Positions 39,625 through 51,257 of a DNA stretch of 64,000 nucleotides are shown piece after piece. A program made the position numbers and the translations under genes. The notes beneath the pieces were generated by a model that saw nothing but the letters and a program-made list of their open reading frames with translations, did not search any database and had not been told where the DNA came from. This DNA comes from Jeotgalibacillus proteolyticus. Its GTDB lineage: Bacteria; Bacillota; Bacilli; Bacillales; Jeotgalibacillaceae. The stretch spans positions 124,001-188,000 of the forward strand of contig NZ_PREZ01000005.1 of NCBI RefSeq assembly GCF_002926065.1. The letters are read 5' to 3'. Within the stretch, counting starts at the first letter, position 1. Every line of letters begins with the position of its first letter.

Positions 39625-40911
39625 TTATTGATTTTTAACCTGCTCAAGCTCTGACTCAGACATCTCTTCCCGCCAAATAACAGCGCCAAGACCCGTTAAT
39701 TTTTCAATCAGATCGCTATAGCCTCGATCGATATGCTCAAGTCCAGTTACTTCTGTAATGCCTTCTGCCATCACTCCTGCAATAACAAGAGCTGCACCGG
39801 CCCGTAAATCAGAAGCCTTTACCCGCGTGCCCTGAAGTGTTGCCGGACCATAAATAATTGCTGAACTTCCTTCGGTTTTAATATTGGCATTCATTCTTCT
39901 TAATTCATCGATATGCTTAAAGCGTGCTGTATAAATGGTATCTGTGATGAGAGCTGTCCCTTCTGCTTTTGTCAGCAGGGTGGTTAATGGCTGCTGAAGA
40001 TCGGTTGGGAAGCCCGGGTAAACAAGCGTTTTAACATCCACTGAATTAAGTTTGTCCGCTTTGCCGATGTAAATCTCCTCGTCACCGACTTCAATCGGCA
40101 CGCCCATTTCACGAAGCTTGGAGGTGAGGGATTCCATGTGAAACGGAATAACGTTTTCAACAGTAATTCCGCCGCCTGCAGCTGCACCTAAAATCATGTA
40201 TGTACCTGCTTCGATGCGGTCAGGAATAATGGTGTGACGAGTTCCGCTTAATGACTCTACCCCTTCAATACGAATGACATTGGTTCCAGCACCCTTAATT
40301 TTGGCACCCATATTGTTTAACAGCGTCGCAACATCAATAATTTCAGGCTCTTTCGCTGCATTTTCAATAATCGTCTGCCCTTTTGCACGAACGGCTGCAA
40401 GCATGATGTTAATGGTTGCACCAACACTTGCTACATCCAGATAGATGCGGGCGCCAATCAATTCATCTGCACGAAGATAAATGGCTCCCTGCTCATTTGT
40501 TACCTTTGCTCCGAGCGCTTCAAAACCCTTAATATGCTGATCGATCGGACGGGGACCCAAATAACACCCTCCCGGAAGGCCAATCGCTGCTTTTTTAAAC
40601 CGTCCAAGCATGGCTCCCATTAAATAGTAGGAGGCGCGCAGCTTTTTAACCCGGCCGTTTGGCAATGGCATGGCGACCATTCCTTCAGGTGAAACATGCA
40701 TTTCTCCGTCGTGAAATTCCACACTCCCCCCGATTTCCTCCAGTAATTCCTTTAAGGTTTGTACATCAGAAATATCGGGCAATCCTTCTATTACAGTAGG
40801 TGAGTCAGCTAAAATAGTTGCTGGAATAAGCGCCACTGCACTGTTTTTTGCTCCACTCACTTTTATTCTTCCTGTCAGAGGGTGGCCCCCTTCAATCTTA
40901 AGCTTTTCCAT
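39625..40911 (-). CDS. murA: UDP-N-acetylglucosamine 1-carboxyvinyltransferase (MurA, MurZ/MurAB type)
   Basis: The enzyme transfers enolpyruvate to UDP-GlcNAc in the first step of peptidoglycan precursor synthesis and is the fosfomycin target. The 428-residue protein has Lys22 in [10 protein letters not shown] and the catalytic loop [14 protein letters not shown] with Cys116, so it should be fosfomycin-sensitive. Bacilli usually have two copies; position next to rho and fsa marks this as the second (MurAB/MurZ) copy. It is separated from fsa by a bidirectional hairpin. Confidence 0.95.
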   Translation of the reverse strand: MEKLKIEGGHPLTGRIKVSGAKNSAVALIPATILADSPTVIEGLPDISDVQTLKELLEEIGGSVEFHDGEMHVSPEGMVAMPLPNGRVKKLRASYYLMGAMLGRFKKAAIGLPGGCYLGPRPIDQHIKGFEALGAKVTNEQGAIYLRADELIGARIYLDVASVGATINIMLAAVRAKGQTIIENAAKEPEIIDVATLLNNMGAKIKGAGTNVIRIEGVESLSGTRHTIIPDRIEAGTYMILGAAAGGGITVENVIPFHMESLTSKLREMGVPIEVGDEEIYIGKADKLNSVDVKTLVYPGFPTDLQQPLTTLLTKAEGTALITDTIYTARFKHIDELRRMNANIKTEGSSAIIYGPATLQGTRVKASDLRAGAALVIAGVMAEGITEVTGLEHIDRGYSDLIEKLTGLGAVIWREEMSESELEQVKNQ

Positions 40912-40938
40912 CGTAGATGCTCCTTCCCCTATTCCACG

Positions 40939-40976
40939 AAAAGCGCTGTATTATCAGTTCTTTTTACAGCGCTTTT
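40939..40976. terminator. Terminator between fsa and murA
   Basis: AAAAGCGCTGTA (40939-40950) pairs with TACAGCGCTTTT (40965-40976), with T-runs on both strands. Confidence 0.8.
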
Positions 40977-41065
40977 TGTGGCACCTGATCTCAGATGACT
41001 TTTATGTTAGTGTGCGCACTCTTCTTTCTAATCATGTGAAAGAAATGTGAGAATAGGTAAATTTT

Positions 41066-41707
41066 TTATCTCTGTTTGTTCCAATCGTTTAAGAATGCTT
41101 CAATCCCTGCATCGGTCAGAGGATGACTAAATAATTGCTTCAATACTTTTTGCGGACAGGTGGCAATATGTGCACCATTCAGCGCTGCCTGGGTTACGTG
41201 TTGAGGATGACGAATCGACGCAGCAATGATTTCAGTATCAATGCTGTGAAGTTCAAAAATAGTCGAGATCGTTTGGATTAGATCCATGCCGTCATGACCG
41301 ATATCGTCTAATCTTCCAAGGAAAGGTGACACATAGGAAGCTCCGGCTCTTGCAGCAATCAGCGCCTGGTTTGCATTAAAAATCAGTGTGACATTTGTCT
41401 TGATTCCTTTTTTGGCGAATGCTGCAGTTGCTTTTAAGCCGTCCGGTGTCATGGGGACTTTTACGGTGATATTTGGGGCAATTTCAGCAAGCTTTAAACC
41501 CTCTTCGATCATGCCGGCCGCATCAAGTGAGATAACCTCTGCACTTACGGACCCTTCTACAAGATCGGTGATTTCTTTTAGGCGGTCATGAAATGAAATA
41601 TTTTCTTTTGCTACAAGCGAAGGATTTGTCGTTACCCCTGAAATAATCCCCCAGCTGTGCGCTTCAACAATTTCATCCATATTAGCAGTATCGATAAAAA
41701 ATTTCAT
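41066..41707 (-). CDS. tal: Transaldolase-like protein (fructose-6-phosphate aldolase/short transaldolase family, YwjH)
   Basis: The 213-residue protein belongs to the short TalC/FSA branch of transaldolases, which form a Schiff base with Lys83 (ITVKVPMT). It transfers dihydroxyacetone units in the pentose phosphate pathway; some members act instead as fructose-6-phosphate aldolase. The ATG at 41707 is chosen because AGGGAG lies nine bases upstream and the protein then begins MKFFIDTAN as in the family. It follows fba, as in B. subtilis. Confidence 0.93.
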   Translation of the reverse strand: MKFFIDTANMDEIVEAHSWGIISGVTTNPSLVAKENISFHDRLKEITDLVEGSVSAEVISLDAAGMIEEGLKLAEIAPNITVKVPMTPDGLKATAAFAKKGIKTNVTLIFNANQALIAARAGASYVSPFLGRLDDIGHDGMDLIQTISTIFELHSIDTEIIAASIRHPQHVTQAALNGAHIATCPQKVLKQLFSHPLTDAGIEAFLNDWNKQR

Positions 41708-41767
41708 ATAATCCATCTCCCTGTTCGTGTGATTATTCAAATTTTCTAAATTCAATAATTAAAAGAA

Positions 41768-41840
41768 AGGACTGACCCAAAACAGGCATATTTAACAAAA
41801 GGTTTTCCCTTCTGTTGAACACCCTGTCCTTGAGCCAGCC
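41768..41840 (-). terminator. Long hairpin terminator after fba
   Basis: On the minus strand a stem of about 18 positions pairs GGCTGGCTCAAGGACAGG (41823-41840) with CCTGTTTTGGGTCAGTCC (41769-41786), with an inner AACAGAAGG/CCTTTTGTT stem, then TTTCTTTT. Confidence 0.75.
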
Positions 41841-41892
41841 TTTTGTCATTTGACTCTTTTCCTCATTTAACTAAGAAAGTGAGACGAATAAA

Positions 41893-42750
41893 TTATGCTT
41901 TGTTTGAAGAACCGAATTCACGCATTTTTCCGGCAACAGTTTGCTTGATTGCCTCACGTGCAGGTCCAAGATACTTACGTGGATCGTATACTTCTGAATC
42001 GTTTGCAAGCACTTCACGAACCGCTTTCGCAGATGCGATTTGGTTTTCAGTGTTTACATTGATTTTTGCCGTACCGTAAGAGATTGCTTTTTGAATATCC
42101 TTAGTAGGAATTCCAGTTCCGCCGTGAAGTACGATTGGAACGCCAGCTTCGCTTCCGATTTGCTCCATTTCTTTAAAGCCAAGGTTTGGTTCACCTTTGT
42201 AAGGGCCGTGAACAGATCCAAGTGCAGGTGCAAGCGTGTCAATACCAGTACGCTCAACAAGCTCTTTACACTCGATTGGATCAGCATAGATTACGCCATC
42301 AGCGATAACGTCATCTTCCTGTCCGCCTACTACTCCAAGCTCAGCTTCAACTGATACACCTTTAGAGTGTGCGTATTCAACTACTTTAGAAGTAGTCTCA
42401 ACGTTATCTTCGAAAGGACCGTGAGAAGCGTCGATCATTACAGAAGTAAATCCTGCATCGATTGCTTCTTTACATTTTTCAAAGCTTGAACCGTGGTCAA
42501 GGTGAATGGCAACTGGAACTGTGATATTTAAGTCTTCTAAAAGACCTTCCACCATTTTTACAACGGTTTTAAAACCGCTCATGTATCGTGCTGCACCTTC
42601 AGAAACACCAAGGATAACTGGTGATTTTTCTTCTTCGGCTGCTTGAAGAATCGCTTGAGTAAACTCAAGGTTATTTAGGTTAAATTGCCCTACAGCATAA
42701 CCTTGCTCTTTTGCTGTGTTTAACATATCTGTCATAGAAACTAAAGGCAT
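41893..42750 (-). CDS. fba: Fructose-bisphosphate aldolase, class II
   Basis: The zinc-dependent enzyme cleaves fructose-1,6-bisphosphate in glycolysis and runs in reverse in gluconeogenesis. The 285-residue protein has the catalytic aspartate and zinc histidine in [10 protein letters not shown] (Asp85, His86), the glutamate region [13 protein letters not shown], and HGGTGIP and NVNTENQ for phosphate binding. It is monocistronic or coupled to tal and lies downstream of spo0F as in B. subtilis. Confidence 0.97.
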   Translation of the reverse strand: MPLVSMTDMLNTAKEQGYAVGQFNLNNLEFTQAILQAAEEEKSPVILGVSEGAARYMSGFKTVVKMVEGLLEDLNITVPVAIHLDHGSSFEKCKEAIDAGFTSVMIDASHGPFEDNVETTSKVVEYAHSKGVSVEAELGVVGGQEDDVIADGVIYADPIECKELVERTGIDTLAPALGSVHGPYKGEPNLGFKEMEQIGSEAGVPIVLHGGTGIPTKDIQKAISYGTAKINVNTENQIASAKAVREVLANDSEVYDPRKYLGPAREAIKQTVAGKMREFGSSNKA

Positions 42751-42928
42751 AATCGTAACTCCTCCTTAGAATTGTGCGGTAAAGTACACAGGGTACATCA
42801 TGGATATAAAAAGGTATATCCACTCCGGCAACTATTTTCACTAGTATCATATCAAAAGAAACACCATTTGACTATGGTTGTTGCTTCGTTGTGAAAAGAA
42901 ACACAATTCATGCTATTCCTACTATAGA

Positions 42929-43291
42929 TTAGGAGAGCTGCAAATATTTCCGGACGACCTGCCTGATATCCTCGATGTCAAAAGGCTTTGCAATATGCGT
43001 AAGCGCTCCCAAATTTTTCGCTTCCTGGATCATGTCCAGCTCACCGTAGGCTGTCATGATCACAACACGGATATCCTCGCGCTGCTTCTTCATTCTTTTC
43101 AGGATTTCAATGCCGTCCATACCAGGAATCTTCATATCCAGCAAAACCAGATCGGGATCTTCATTAAGTAGAGAAAGAGCCTCATACCCATTTGCTGCCT
43201 GAAATGTTTTATACCCTTCTTTGTTCAGCACCTCATTTAACAAAATACGGATACCGAATTGGTCGTCAACGATCAATATCTTTTCTTCCAC
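42929..43291 (-). CDS. spo0F: Sporulation phosphorelay response regulator Spo0F
   Basis: Spo0F receives phosphate from sporulation kinases and passes it to Spo0B on the way to Spo0A. It is a lone receiver domain of 120 residues with the acidic pair Asp9-Asp10, the phosphorylated Asp52 in [10 protein letters not shown], a conserved threonine in VIMTAYGE and the lysine in HIAKPFD. Near identity of long segments with B. subtilis Spo0F makes the call secure. The GTG at 43291 is preferred to one nine bases earlier because AGAGGTGG spaces it properly and the protein start then matches the family. Confidence 0.96.
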   Translation of the reverse strand: MEEKILIVDDQFGIRILLNEVLNKEGYKTFQAANGYEALSLLNEDPDLVLLDMKIPGMDGIEILKRMKKQREDIRVVIMTAYGELDMIQEAKNLGALTHIAKPFDIEDIRQVVRKYLQLS

Positions 43292-43433
43292 AGTCTCCAC
43301 CTCTTTAGCTTGATTCCTGTTTTATTTTTAATAGAAATAATTTTAATTTTCTCTCTGTATTATGGTACATTCTACAAATAATGTACAGTTCCTTCTTATT
43401 GGTGCGAATAGAGTCAAAAACCGTATTACATTA

Positions 43434-43440
43434 TTCGACA
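43434..43440 (-). promoter_or_regulatory. Spo0A box upstream of spo0F
   Basis: TGTCGAA on the minus strand is an exact 0A box, about 145 bases before the spo0F start. Spo0A control of spo0F is established in B. subtilis. Confidence 0.5.
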
Positions 43441-43479
43441 AAAGGCTGTTACACTTTTTAATGGAAAGGATTTGATCAC

Positions 43480-43998
43480 GTGCTAAAAATGTTTACAACC
43501 CAGCTGACAGGCTTATTTTCCCGTCTTCACAGCAAGGAGGAAATGGCTATTGAGGATGCTGCACGTTTACTTGCCCAGGCAATTGCAGGGGAAGGGCATA
43601 TTTATCTAAAGGGATTTGGTGAAATGCAGGGAGCTGTCATTGAGGCGCTCTATGGCGAGGAGCCGCTTAAGGGTGCTCTTGAGCTTAACGAGCCGGAGAT
43701 TCTTGATCAGGCTGATCGCGCACTTATTTTTGCAAGGCGCTCAACCGATGCAGAGGCAATTAGTCTTGGACAGAAGCTGGCTGAAAAAAATATTCCTTTT
43801 GTTGTGGTTTGCGGAAAGGTAAAGGATGCAGAAGGCGATATTATGGAGAGTGCAGACATAAACTTAAATACACAGGTAGTTAAAGGATTGCTTCCTGATG
43901 ATGAAGGGAACCGTTATGGCTTTCCTTCTCTGCTGGCTGCTCTGTATTTATATCACGGAATAAAATTTACACTCGACGAAATGCTCGATGAAGAATAA
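43480..43998 (+). CDS. ywjG: DUF2529 family protein (YwjG)
   Basis: The 172-residue cytoplasmic protein begins at a GTG nine bases after AAAGGA. It has a SIS-like look: an N-terminal helical region (MLKMFTTQLTGLFSRL), a HIYLKGFGEMQGA loop and a central VVVCGKVKD strand. It resembles YwjG of B. subtilis, which lies in the same place between spo0F and pyrG, in the opposite direction. The biochemical role is unknown; a sugar-phosphate or phosphosugar-binding role is only a guess from the fold. A strong terminator follows. Confidence 0.85.
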   Translation: MLKMFTTQLTGLFSRLHSKEEMAIEDAARLLAQAIAGEGHIYLKGFGEMQGAVIEALYGEEPLKGALELNEPEILDQADRALIFARRSTDAEAISLGQKLAEKNIPFVVVCGKVKDAEGDIMESADINLNTQVVKGLLPDDEGNRYGFPSLLAALYLYHGIKFTLDEMLDEE

Positions 43999-44049
43999 AA
44001 AAGGACAAGCCTCGGCTTGTCCTTTTTTGTCGTTTAAACGACCTTTTTT
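43997..44049. terminator. Paired terminators between convergent ywjG and pyrG
   Basis: AAGGACAAGC pairs with GCTTGTCCTT (44001-44010 and 44015-44024) with A- and T-runs on both sides, so it works in both directions. A second palindrome GTCGTTTAAACGAC (44029-44042) is followed by seven T and adds plus-strand termination. Confidence 0.9.
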
Positions 44050-44062
44050 TAACTCACTAAAT

Positions 44063-45697
<1,635 letters not shown>

Positions 45698-45780
45698 TCA
45701 GGCTTATAAGCTATAAGCCTTTCTTAAGTGCGGGAGTTTTATTCCTTTTTGTATCAAACTGATTTGACAAAAATCGAGTT

Positions 45781-45900
45781 TATAAAAAACAAAAAGCGCC
45801 CCCTCCTACGTTTAAAAACGCAAGGGAGCGCGAATATCTGCGATTGTTCCTTTTTCAAGGAGCCCAAATAAAATACTACCATCATTCTAAAAATAGTCAA
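45781..45900 (-). promoter_or_regulatory. pyrG promoter and CTP-sensing attenuator leader
   Basis: On the minus strand TTGACT (45895-45900), a 16-base spacer and TAGTAT (45873-45878) place the start at the GGGC run whose first G is 45865. About 35 bases on, a terminator forms from GCGCTCCCTTGCG and CGTAGGAGGGGGCGC, then TTTTTG. In B. subtilis, low CTP makes RNA polymerase stutter at the third G of 5'-GGGC and add extra Gs, which pair with the C/U-rich 5' arm of the terminator and prevent it forming. Both required parts, the GGGC start and the CUCCCU arm, are present here. Confidence 0.8.
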
Positions 45901-46007
45901 GAAGAAACTCTAAAGGGGGAATTTGTCGGAATTTTAGAGCAATCCAGATCTTAACAATGGGATGGTAATTGCCTTTGAAGTTAAGGATTCAAAAAACCCT
46001 TAATGTG

Positions 46008-46112
46008 GCGTGTTGATTTCCGCTGCAGGGGCATGCTTTATACGGGGCGGGGTCCTTCGCTAACTTGCTAACACAAGTGGATCTCAAGCTCCCGCTTCAA
46101 TCAAATCCTAAA
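46008..46112. repeat. Dispersed palindromic repeat, copy C (truncated); rest of the pyrG-rpoE gap
   Basis: It shares GTGTTGATTTCCGCT and the inner ACTTGC/CAAGTGGATCTCAAGCTC part with copies A, B and D, but the 5' GC-rich arm has changes (TATACGGGGCGGGGTCC) and the 3' edge is lost. It lies in the gap between pyrG and rpoE, where the rest apart from the pyrG leader and rpoE terminator is featureless. Confidence 0.75.
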
Positions 46113-46173
46113 AATTTGATGTAGTTCTACCAAATTTAAACACTCCAGGATTCTGCTTTTTTATCGAAACTGA

Positions 46174-46216
46174 TAAAAAAACGGCAGAAGCACCAACTGG
46201 CGCCCTGCCGTTTTTC
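46174..46216. terminator. Terminator after rpoE
   Basis: AACGGCAG (46180-46187) pairs with CTGCCGTT (46205-46212), with A-run before and T-run after, so it can act on both strands. Confidence 0.8.
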
Positions 46217-46222
46217 AATGAA

Positions 46223-46774
46223 TTATTTGTCTTCTTCGTCCTCTAAATCTTCATCTTCGTCTTCTTCTTCTTCATCTTCATCGAGATCAAAGTCATCATC
46301 TTCGATTAATTCTTCATCGAAGTCTTCATCCTCATCATCATCGTCAAGATCATCGATGTCCTCAATGTCCTCATCGAGCTCATCGTAAGCCAGATCGTCT
46401 TCTTCGTCATCAAGATCATCAAAATCAAGATCCTCATCTGCCAGCTTTTTCTTTTTAGACTTGGCTTTTGATTTTTTCTTGGTTTGAATCTCACTTGTTA
46501 CATGCTCGTCCTCAACCTGATCAAGCGGGTACCATGTACGAAGTCCCCACTGGTCTTCCCCAATAGAGATAAAACGTCCATCCATGTTCAGGTCTGTGTA
46601 AAATTGCACCATGCGCGCCTTTAATTCTTTATCTGTTAAGCCAAGAAGCTTCTTCCATTCGCCAAGCATCTCGTTAAATGTCATCGTTGCATGACGGTCA
46701 ACAAGCAGATGATGTGAGATTTCGATGAAAGAATACTCGCGAAGCTCTTCTTTTGAAAGATTCTTAAGTTCCAT
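46223..46774 (-). CDS. rpoE: DNA-directed RNA polymerase delta subunit
   Basis: Delta is a Gram-positive accessory subunit that increases promoter selectivity and recycling of RNA polymerase. The 183-residue protein has the folded N-terminal domain (about 1-95; RMVQFYTDLNMDGRFISIG and WGLRTWYP), a lysine-rich patch (KKKSKAKSKKKK) and then a long, almost purely acidic disordered tail. The ATG at 46774 is used because AAGGAG is eight bases upstream; an in-frame GTG at 46783 overlaps that site. The tail produces long spurious frames in other registers. Confidence 0.95.
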   Translation of the reverse strand: MELKNLSKEELREYSFIEISHHLLVDRHATMTFNEMLGEWKKLLGLTDKELKARMVQFYTDLNMDGRFISIGEDQWGLRTWYPLDQVEDEHVTSEIQTKKKSKAKSKKKKLADEDLDFDDLDDEEDDLAYDELDEDIEDIDDLDDDDEDEDFDEELIEDDDFDLDEDEEEEDEDEDLEDEEDK

Positions 46775-46977
46775 TCTTTGCACTCCTTTTTTTCAAATAT
46801 GAGCGTATACTTCCGATTATCGTAAAGGACTCTATCAAAATGTGATTGTTACGCTTCAGATTTTCTAAGTGTAAAAACCGTTATCGTAAAAGCCTCTAAT
46901 TTCCTATGTGAAAGCATATTATCCATTATAACCAAAGTATCCGTTAAAATGCCATACCTGACCTTTTAATTTCTGAA

Positions 46978-47154
46978 TTAGTCTCTCGACGGATTTTGCT
47001 TCTCTTTTTCTTTTTGTGTTTCTCTGTAAGCTAAATAGTATAAAACAAGCGACACGAGGAGAAGTGGAATTGCGCCAAGCATTCTATTATAGAGGACAAA
47101 GGTGATGACGATCATCAAAATAAGTGTTCCATATAAAAAAAGTGTCTTCGCCAT
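46978..47154 (-). CDS. Small membrane protein (58 residues), hypothetical
   Basis: The minus strand encodes a 58-residue protein starting MAKTLFLYGTLILMIVI and ending in a charged tail rich in Lys, Glu and Gln (TQKEKEKQNPSRD). Two hydrophobic helices (about residues 5-22 and 26-43) are separated by a short NRMLGAIP turn. An AGGA site lies near the ATG. It stands between icmF and rpoE with its own space on both sides. No family is recognised. Codon use and the clean two-helix plus charged-tail design support a real gene. Confidence 0.6.
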   Translation of the reverse strand: MAKTLFLYGTLILMIVITFVLYNRMLGAIPLLLVSLVLYYLAYRETQKEKEKQNPSRD

Positions 47155-47202
47155 CGTGCCACATCCTGTCGGTTAAGGTTTATGTATTTCTAGTATAACC
47201 GA

Positions 47203-47241
47203 AAAAGAATCGCCTGACGCAAATGCTTTTACGTCAGGCAA
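47203..47241 (-). terminator. Terminator after icmF
   Basis: GCCTGACG (47212-47219) pairs with CGTCAGGC (47232-47239); on the minus strand TTCTTTTTC follows. Confidence 0.75.
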
Positions 47242-47248
47242 TTCCCGT

Positions 47249-50200
47249 TTACATATTACGGCGGTACTGTCCGCCTACTTCATAAAGCGCATGAGTAATC
47301 TGTCCAAGACTAGCGACCTTCACTGTTTCCATTAGCTCAGCAAAAAGATTGCCTCCGGAAACGGCTGATTTCTTTAATCGATTTAAGGCTTCCTCTGTTT
47401 CGTCCTTGTGTGTATTCTGGAAGCTTCTCAAATTTTCTATTTGTGTTTCTTTTTCTTCTTTGGTGGCACGCGCAAGCTCCATGCTGTCCATTTGTTCCTC
47501 AGATGGCGGGGTAGGATTTAGGTACGTATTAACGCCGATGATTGGAAGCTCTCCTGTATGCTTTTTCATTTCGTAATACATGGACTCTTCCTGAATTTTT
47601 CCGCGTTGATACTGCGTTTCCATCGCCCCGAGAACACCGCCGCGGTCATCGATGCGGTCAAATTCCTGCAGCACCATTTCCTCAACAAGATCAGTCAGCT
47701 CTTCGACGATAAATGAGCCCTGAAGCGGATTTTCATTTTTACTGAGGCCATGTTCTTTTGTAATGATCATTTGAATTGCCATTGCACGTCGGACCGATTC
47801 CTCTGTCGGCGTGGTAATGGCTTCATCATAGGCATTAGTGTGAAGCGAGTTGCAATTATCCTGCAGCGCCATCAACGCCTGCAGTGTCGTGCGGATATCA
47901 TTGAAATCAATTTCCTGTGCATGAAGTGAGCGGCCGGAGGTTTGAATATGATATTTCAGCTTCTGGCTGCGCTCATTTGCTCCGTACTTGTCCCTCATTA
48001 CCGTCGACCAGATGCGGCGTGCCACACGGCCAATAACGGTATATTCCGGGTCAAGCCCGTTTGAGAAAAAGAAGGATAGGTTTGGTGCAAACGCATTAAT
48101 ATCCATTCCGCGGCTTAAGTAATATTCCACATACGTAAAACCATTTGCGAGTGTGAAAGCCAGCTGGGAAATTGGATTTGCGCCTGCTTCTGCAATATGG
48201 TAGCCGGAAATAGAAACAGAGTAGTAGTTTCTCACCTTATGGTCTATAAAGTACTGCTGAATGTCCCCCATCATGCGCAGGGCAAATTCAGTTGAGAAAA
48301 TACATGTGTTCTGTCCCTGGTCCTCTTTCAAAATATCCGCCTGCACCGTCCCGCGGACAACCTGAAGCGTTTTTTCACGAACCTCTGTAAATTCCTCAAT
48401 CGACAGTGTGCGGCCGAGGTCTTCCTCTTTACGTTTTACCTGCTGATCAATAGCGGTATTCATAAACATTGCTAAAATAATCGGAGCCGGCCCATTAATG
48501 GTCATGGAAACAGACGTGCTTGGGGCACAGAGGTCAAAGCCAGCATAAAGCTTTTTCATATCCTCAAGCGTACAAATGCTCACCCCTGATTCGCCCACTT
48601 TTCCATAAATGTCCGGACGGTGATCCGGGTCCTCTCCGTATAGTGTTACTGAATCAAAGGCCGTGCTTAACCGTTTGGCCTCGTCGTCCTTAGACAGGTA
48701 GTGGAATCTGCGGTTTGTCCGTTCAGGTGTGCCTTCACCGGCAAATTGCCGCTTAGGGTCTTCCCCTTTGCGCTTAAATGGAAATACGCCTGCTGTGTAT
48801 GGGAAAGATCCTGGCACATTTTCCTTGTACACCCATTTTAAAATTTCGCCGTAATCCTCGTATTTCGGCAGAGCAACCTTCGGAATAGAAAGCCCGGATA
48901 AACTTTTTACAGTAAGCTCTGTCACAATTTCCTTGTCCCGGATAACCGTGGTGAATTGATCTTTACTATATAATTCCTTTTGCGCCTGCCAGCCTTCAAG
49001 AATCGTTTTTGATTGGGCGGACAGCTGATCTAAAACCGATGCCTTTAATTTTTGAAGAGGAGCAATTGCCGCTTCCTCCGGGTCCTGCTCCTGCAGCGCT
49101 GAAATGGCGCCCTCAAGCTGGAAGAACCGGCGTGAAAGCTTCACCTGCTGAGTGGCAGTGGCGTGATAGCGGCGGACGGTCTCAGAGATTTCTCTCAAAT
49201 AGTAGCGTCGGTCGTTAGGAATAATGACATTTTGTTTTTCTACATCAGCTTTTGTCGTAAACTCTGTTGCCCATGAAAGCTTCGTTTTGTCATTAATTAC
49301 ACCGATCAATGCTGCAAAAAGCGCGTTAGTGCCTGCATCGTTGAACTGGGAGGCAATCGTGCCGAAAACAGGCATGTCATCAAGCTCTCGATCAAACAGC
49401 ATGCGGCTTCTCTGATATTGCTTTTGAACCTGGCGTCTGGCATCCTCTGATCCCTTGCGCTCAAATTTATTAATAACAATCAGGTCGGCATAATCGATCA
49501 TGTCGATTTTTTCAAGCTGGGACGGAGCACCGAATTCACTCGTCATGACATACATGGAGACGTCTGCAATCTCTGCAATTTCAGCATCCCCCTGGCCAAT
49601 TCCACTTGTTTCAACGATGATTAGATCAAATTGTGCTGCTTTTGCCACTGAAATTGCGTCGCGTATAGCAAGAGACAGCTCGCTTTTTGATCCGCGGGTT
49701 GCAAGGCTTCTCATATAAACGCGGTCAGAAAAAATGGCATTCATGCGAATACGGTCCCCAAGCAGCGCGCCGCCTGTTTTTTGTTTTGTTGGATCAATCG
49801 ACAGGATCGCTACCTTTTTATCCGGAATTTCATTTATAAATCGACGGATTAATTCATCCGTTAACGAGCTTTTCCCTGCGCCGCCTGTACCGGTAATCCC
49901 AATTACAGGAGCTTTTGTCTCTTCCGCCTTTACTTCATCCAGGATGGCTTGCCACTTGTTGTCCTCTCCGGATTCCTTCATGCGGTATTCAGCTAATGAT
50001 ATGAATTTTGAGATGACAGGTGTCTTCCCTGCTTTGAGCTCTTCCAATTGATTTGTCATCCCGCTGTCGACGGTTGAAAAATCACATTCCTCAAGCATTT
50101 GATTGATCATTCCCTGCAGACCATGCAGGCGGCCGTCCTCCGGAGAAAAGATGCGGGCGATTCCATATTCATGAAGCTCTTTAATCTCACGCGGGATAAT

Positions 50201-50518
50201 GACTCCCCCGCCTCCTCCATAAACCCTGATATGCGGGGCGCCGCGCTCATTAAGCAAATCGTACATATACTTAAAGTATTCTACGTGGCCTCCCTGGTAA
50301 GAGGAGATGGCAATTCCCTGTACATCCTCCTGAATCGCTGCATTCACCACTTCTTCCACAGAGCGGTTATGTCCTAAATGAATGACCTCAGCACCGCTTG
50401 CCTGTAAAATCCGCCGCATGATATTGATCGAAGCATCGTGTCCATCAAATAAACTGGATGCTGTTACAAATCGAACTGGATGAGTCGGCTTATAAATAAC
50501 CGGTTCACTAACCGCCAT
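47249..50518 (-). CDS. icmF: Fused isobutyryl-CoA mutase (IcmF)
   Basis: IcmF interconverts isobutyryl-CoA and n-butyryl-CoA using adenosylcobalamin and carries its own G-protein chaperone. The 1089-residue protein is in the known order: B12-binding domain (about 15-145, with DGH at residues 25-27 giving the cobalt-ligating histidine), MeaB-like GTPase domain (P-loop GTGGAGKSS at 210-218), linker, and the TIM-barrel mutase domain (about 560-1089; [17 protein letters not shown]). It begins three bases after the TetR gene. It links branched-chain acyl-CoA to the fatty acid genes upstream, and needs the cofactor handled by the cobalamin genes at 60-64 kb. Confidence 0.95.
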   Translation of the reverse strand: MAVSEPVIYKPTHPVRFVTASSLFDGHDASINIMRRILQASGAEVIHLGHNRSVEEVVNAAIQEDVQGIAISSYQGGHVEYFKYMYDLLNERGAPHIRVYGGGGGVIIPREIKELHEYGIARIFSPEDGRLHGLQGMINQMLEECDFSTVDSGMTNQLEELKAGKTPVISKFISLAEYRMKESGEDNKWQAILDEVKAEETKAPVIGITGTGGAGKSSLTDELIRRFINEIPDKKVAILSIDPTKQKTGGALLGDRIRMNAIFSDRVYMRSLATRGSKSELSLAIRDAISVAKAAQFDLIIVETSGIGQGDAEIAEIADVSMYVMTSEFGAPSQLEKIDMIDYADLIVINKFERKGSEDARRQVQKQYQRSRMLFDRELDDMPVFGTIASQFNDAGTNALFAALIGVINDKTKLSWATEFTTKADVEKQNVIIPNDRRYYLREISETVRRYHATATQQVKLSRRFFQLEGAISALQEQDPEEAAIAPLQKLKASVLDQLSAQSKTILEGWQAQKELYSKDQFTTVIRDKEIVTELTVKSLSGLSIPKVALPKYEDYGEILKWVYKENVPGSFPYTAGVFPFKRKGEDPKRQFAGEGTPERTNRRFHYLSKDDEAKRLSTAFDSVTLYGEDPDHRPDIYGKVGESGVSICTLEDMKKLYAGFDLCAPSTSVSMTINGPAPIILAMFMNTAIDQQVKRKEEDLGRTLSIEEFTEVREKTLQVVRGTVQADILKEDQGQNTCIFSTEFALRMMGDIQQYFIDHKVRNYYSVSISGYHIAEAGANPISQLAFTLANGFTYVEYYLSRGMDINAFAPNLSFFFSNGLDPEYTVIGRVARRIWSTVMRDKYGANERSQKLKYHIQTSGRSLHAQEIDFNDIRTTLQALMALQDNCNSLHTNAYDEAITTPTEESVRRAMAIQMIITKEHGLSKNENPLQGSFIVEELTDLVEEMVLQEFDRIDDRGGVLGAMETQYQRGKIQEESMYYEMKKHTGELPIIGVNTYLNPTPPSEEQMDSMELARATKEEKETQIENLRSFQNTHKDETEEALNRLKKSAVSGGNLFAELMETVKVASLGQITHALYEVGGQYRRNM

Positions 50519-50520
50519 GC

Positions 50521-51168
50521 TTATTCCCCCTTGTACGCTGCTGTTTTGTATCCTTCAATACCTGTCAGCAGCAGCTTTGTTTGCCGTTCAATGTATTCGT
50601 CGATTGTGTAGACATGGTGCAGCGCCCATCTTCTAAAGCCCCACATCTGCCCCTGAACAAAAATGTTTTGAGCGAGAAGATGCACCTGCTCTTCATCCAT
50701 TTGAAGCTCTCCCTGCTCCACGCATTTTTGAACGAGCGTTTCAAACATTTTCACCATTTCAAGCTCTTTTTTCAGCACATAAGGCAGGGCATCCTTTGAA
50801 AGGGATTTCGCTTCCTGATACATGACAAGCACCTCATCCTGCATTTCGTCCACCACTTTAAAATAATGGGCGATGCCGATTGCGAGGTTTGAAACCGTGC
50901 CCGCATTTAAATTCATGCCATGCAGCTGACCTCTTACTTCATCATAAATCCGGTCGCATACAAGATACAGCACGTCTTCTTTTGTCCGGATGTATTCATA
51001 AAGAGTCCCTATGCTAAAGCCGGATTCCCGGGCAATTTCCCGTGTCGTGGTCCGGTGAAATCCCTTTTGTTTAAAAAGCGCTACGGCCCCTTTAATCATT
51101 TGATCACGGCGCATTTCCACAAGCCGTTCATCCTTCACAGACGACTGTACCTCACGCCTTTTAACCAT
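50521..51168 (-). CDS. TetR-family regulator of acyl-CoA metabolism
   Basis: The 215-residue protein has an N-terminal TetR helix-turn-helix (about 22-65; [32 protein letters not shown]) and a helical ligand domain. It resembles FadR-type regulators of Bacillus that respond to long-chain acyl-CoA, but is not clearly orthologous to YsiA/FadR. The ATG at 51168 has GGCAGGG six bases upstream, while the one six bases earlier overlaps it. It lies between the acyl-CoA dehydrogenase genes and icmF. FadR-like palindromes near thlA and fadF are possible targets. Confidence 0.85.
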   Translation of the reverse strand: MVKRREVQSSVKDERLVEMRRDQMIKGAVALFKQKGFHRTTTREIARESGFSIGTLYEYIRTKEDVLYLVCDRIYDEVRGQLHGMNLNAGTVSNLAIGIAHYFKVVDEMQDEVLVMYQEAKSLSKDALPYVLKKELEMVKMFETLVQKCVEQGELQMDEEQVHLLAQNIFVQGQMWGFRRWALHHVYTIDEYIERQTKLLLTGIEGYKTAAYKGE

Positions 51169-51257
51169 AAGCATCCCTGCCCTTCTGTTGATAAGATTTA
51201 AGCTGGAGAAAACTGTTACTACTCGATCTGGAGTCTTTTGGCTCTGCTTCAGCGTCT

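Noticed and set aside
46223-46500. Long run of GAT/GAA codons as a possible repeat array or CRISPR-like tract
   Set aside because: It encodes the acidic tail expected for the RNA polymerase delta subunit; there are no spacers or regular repeats.
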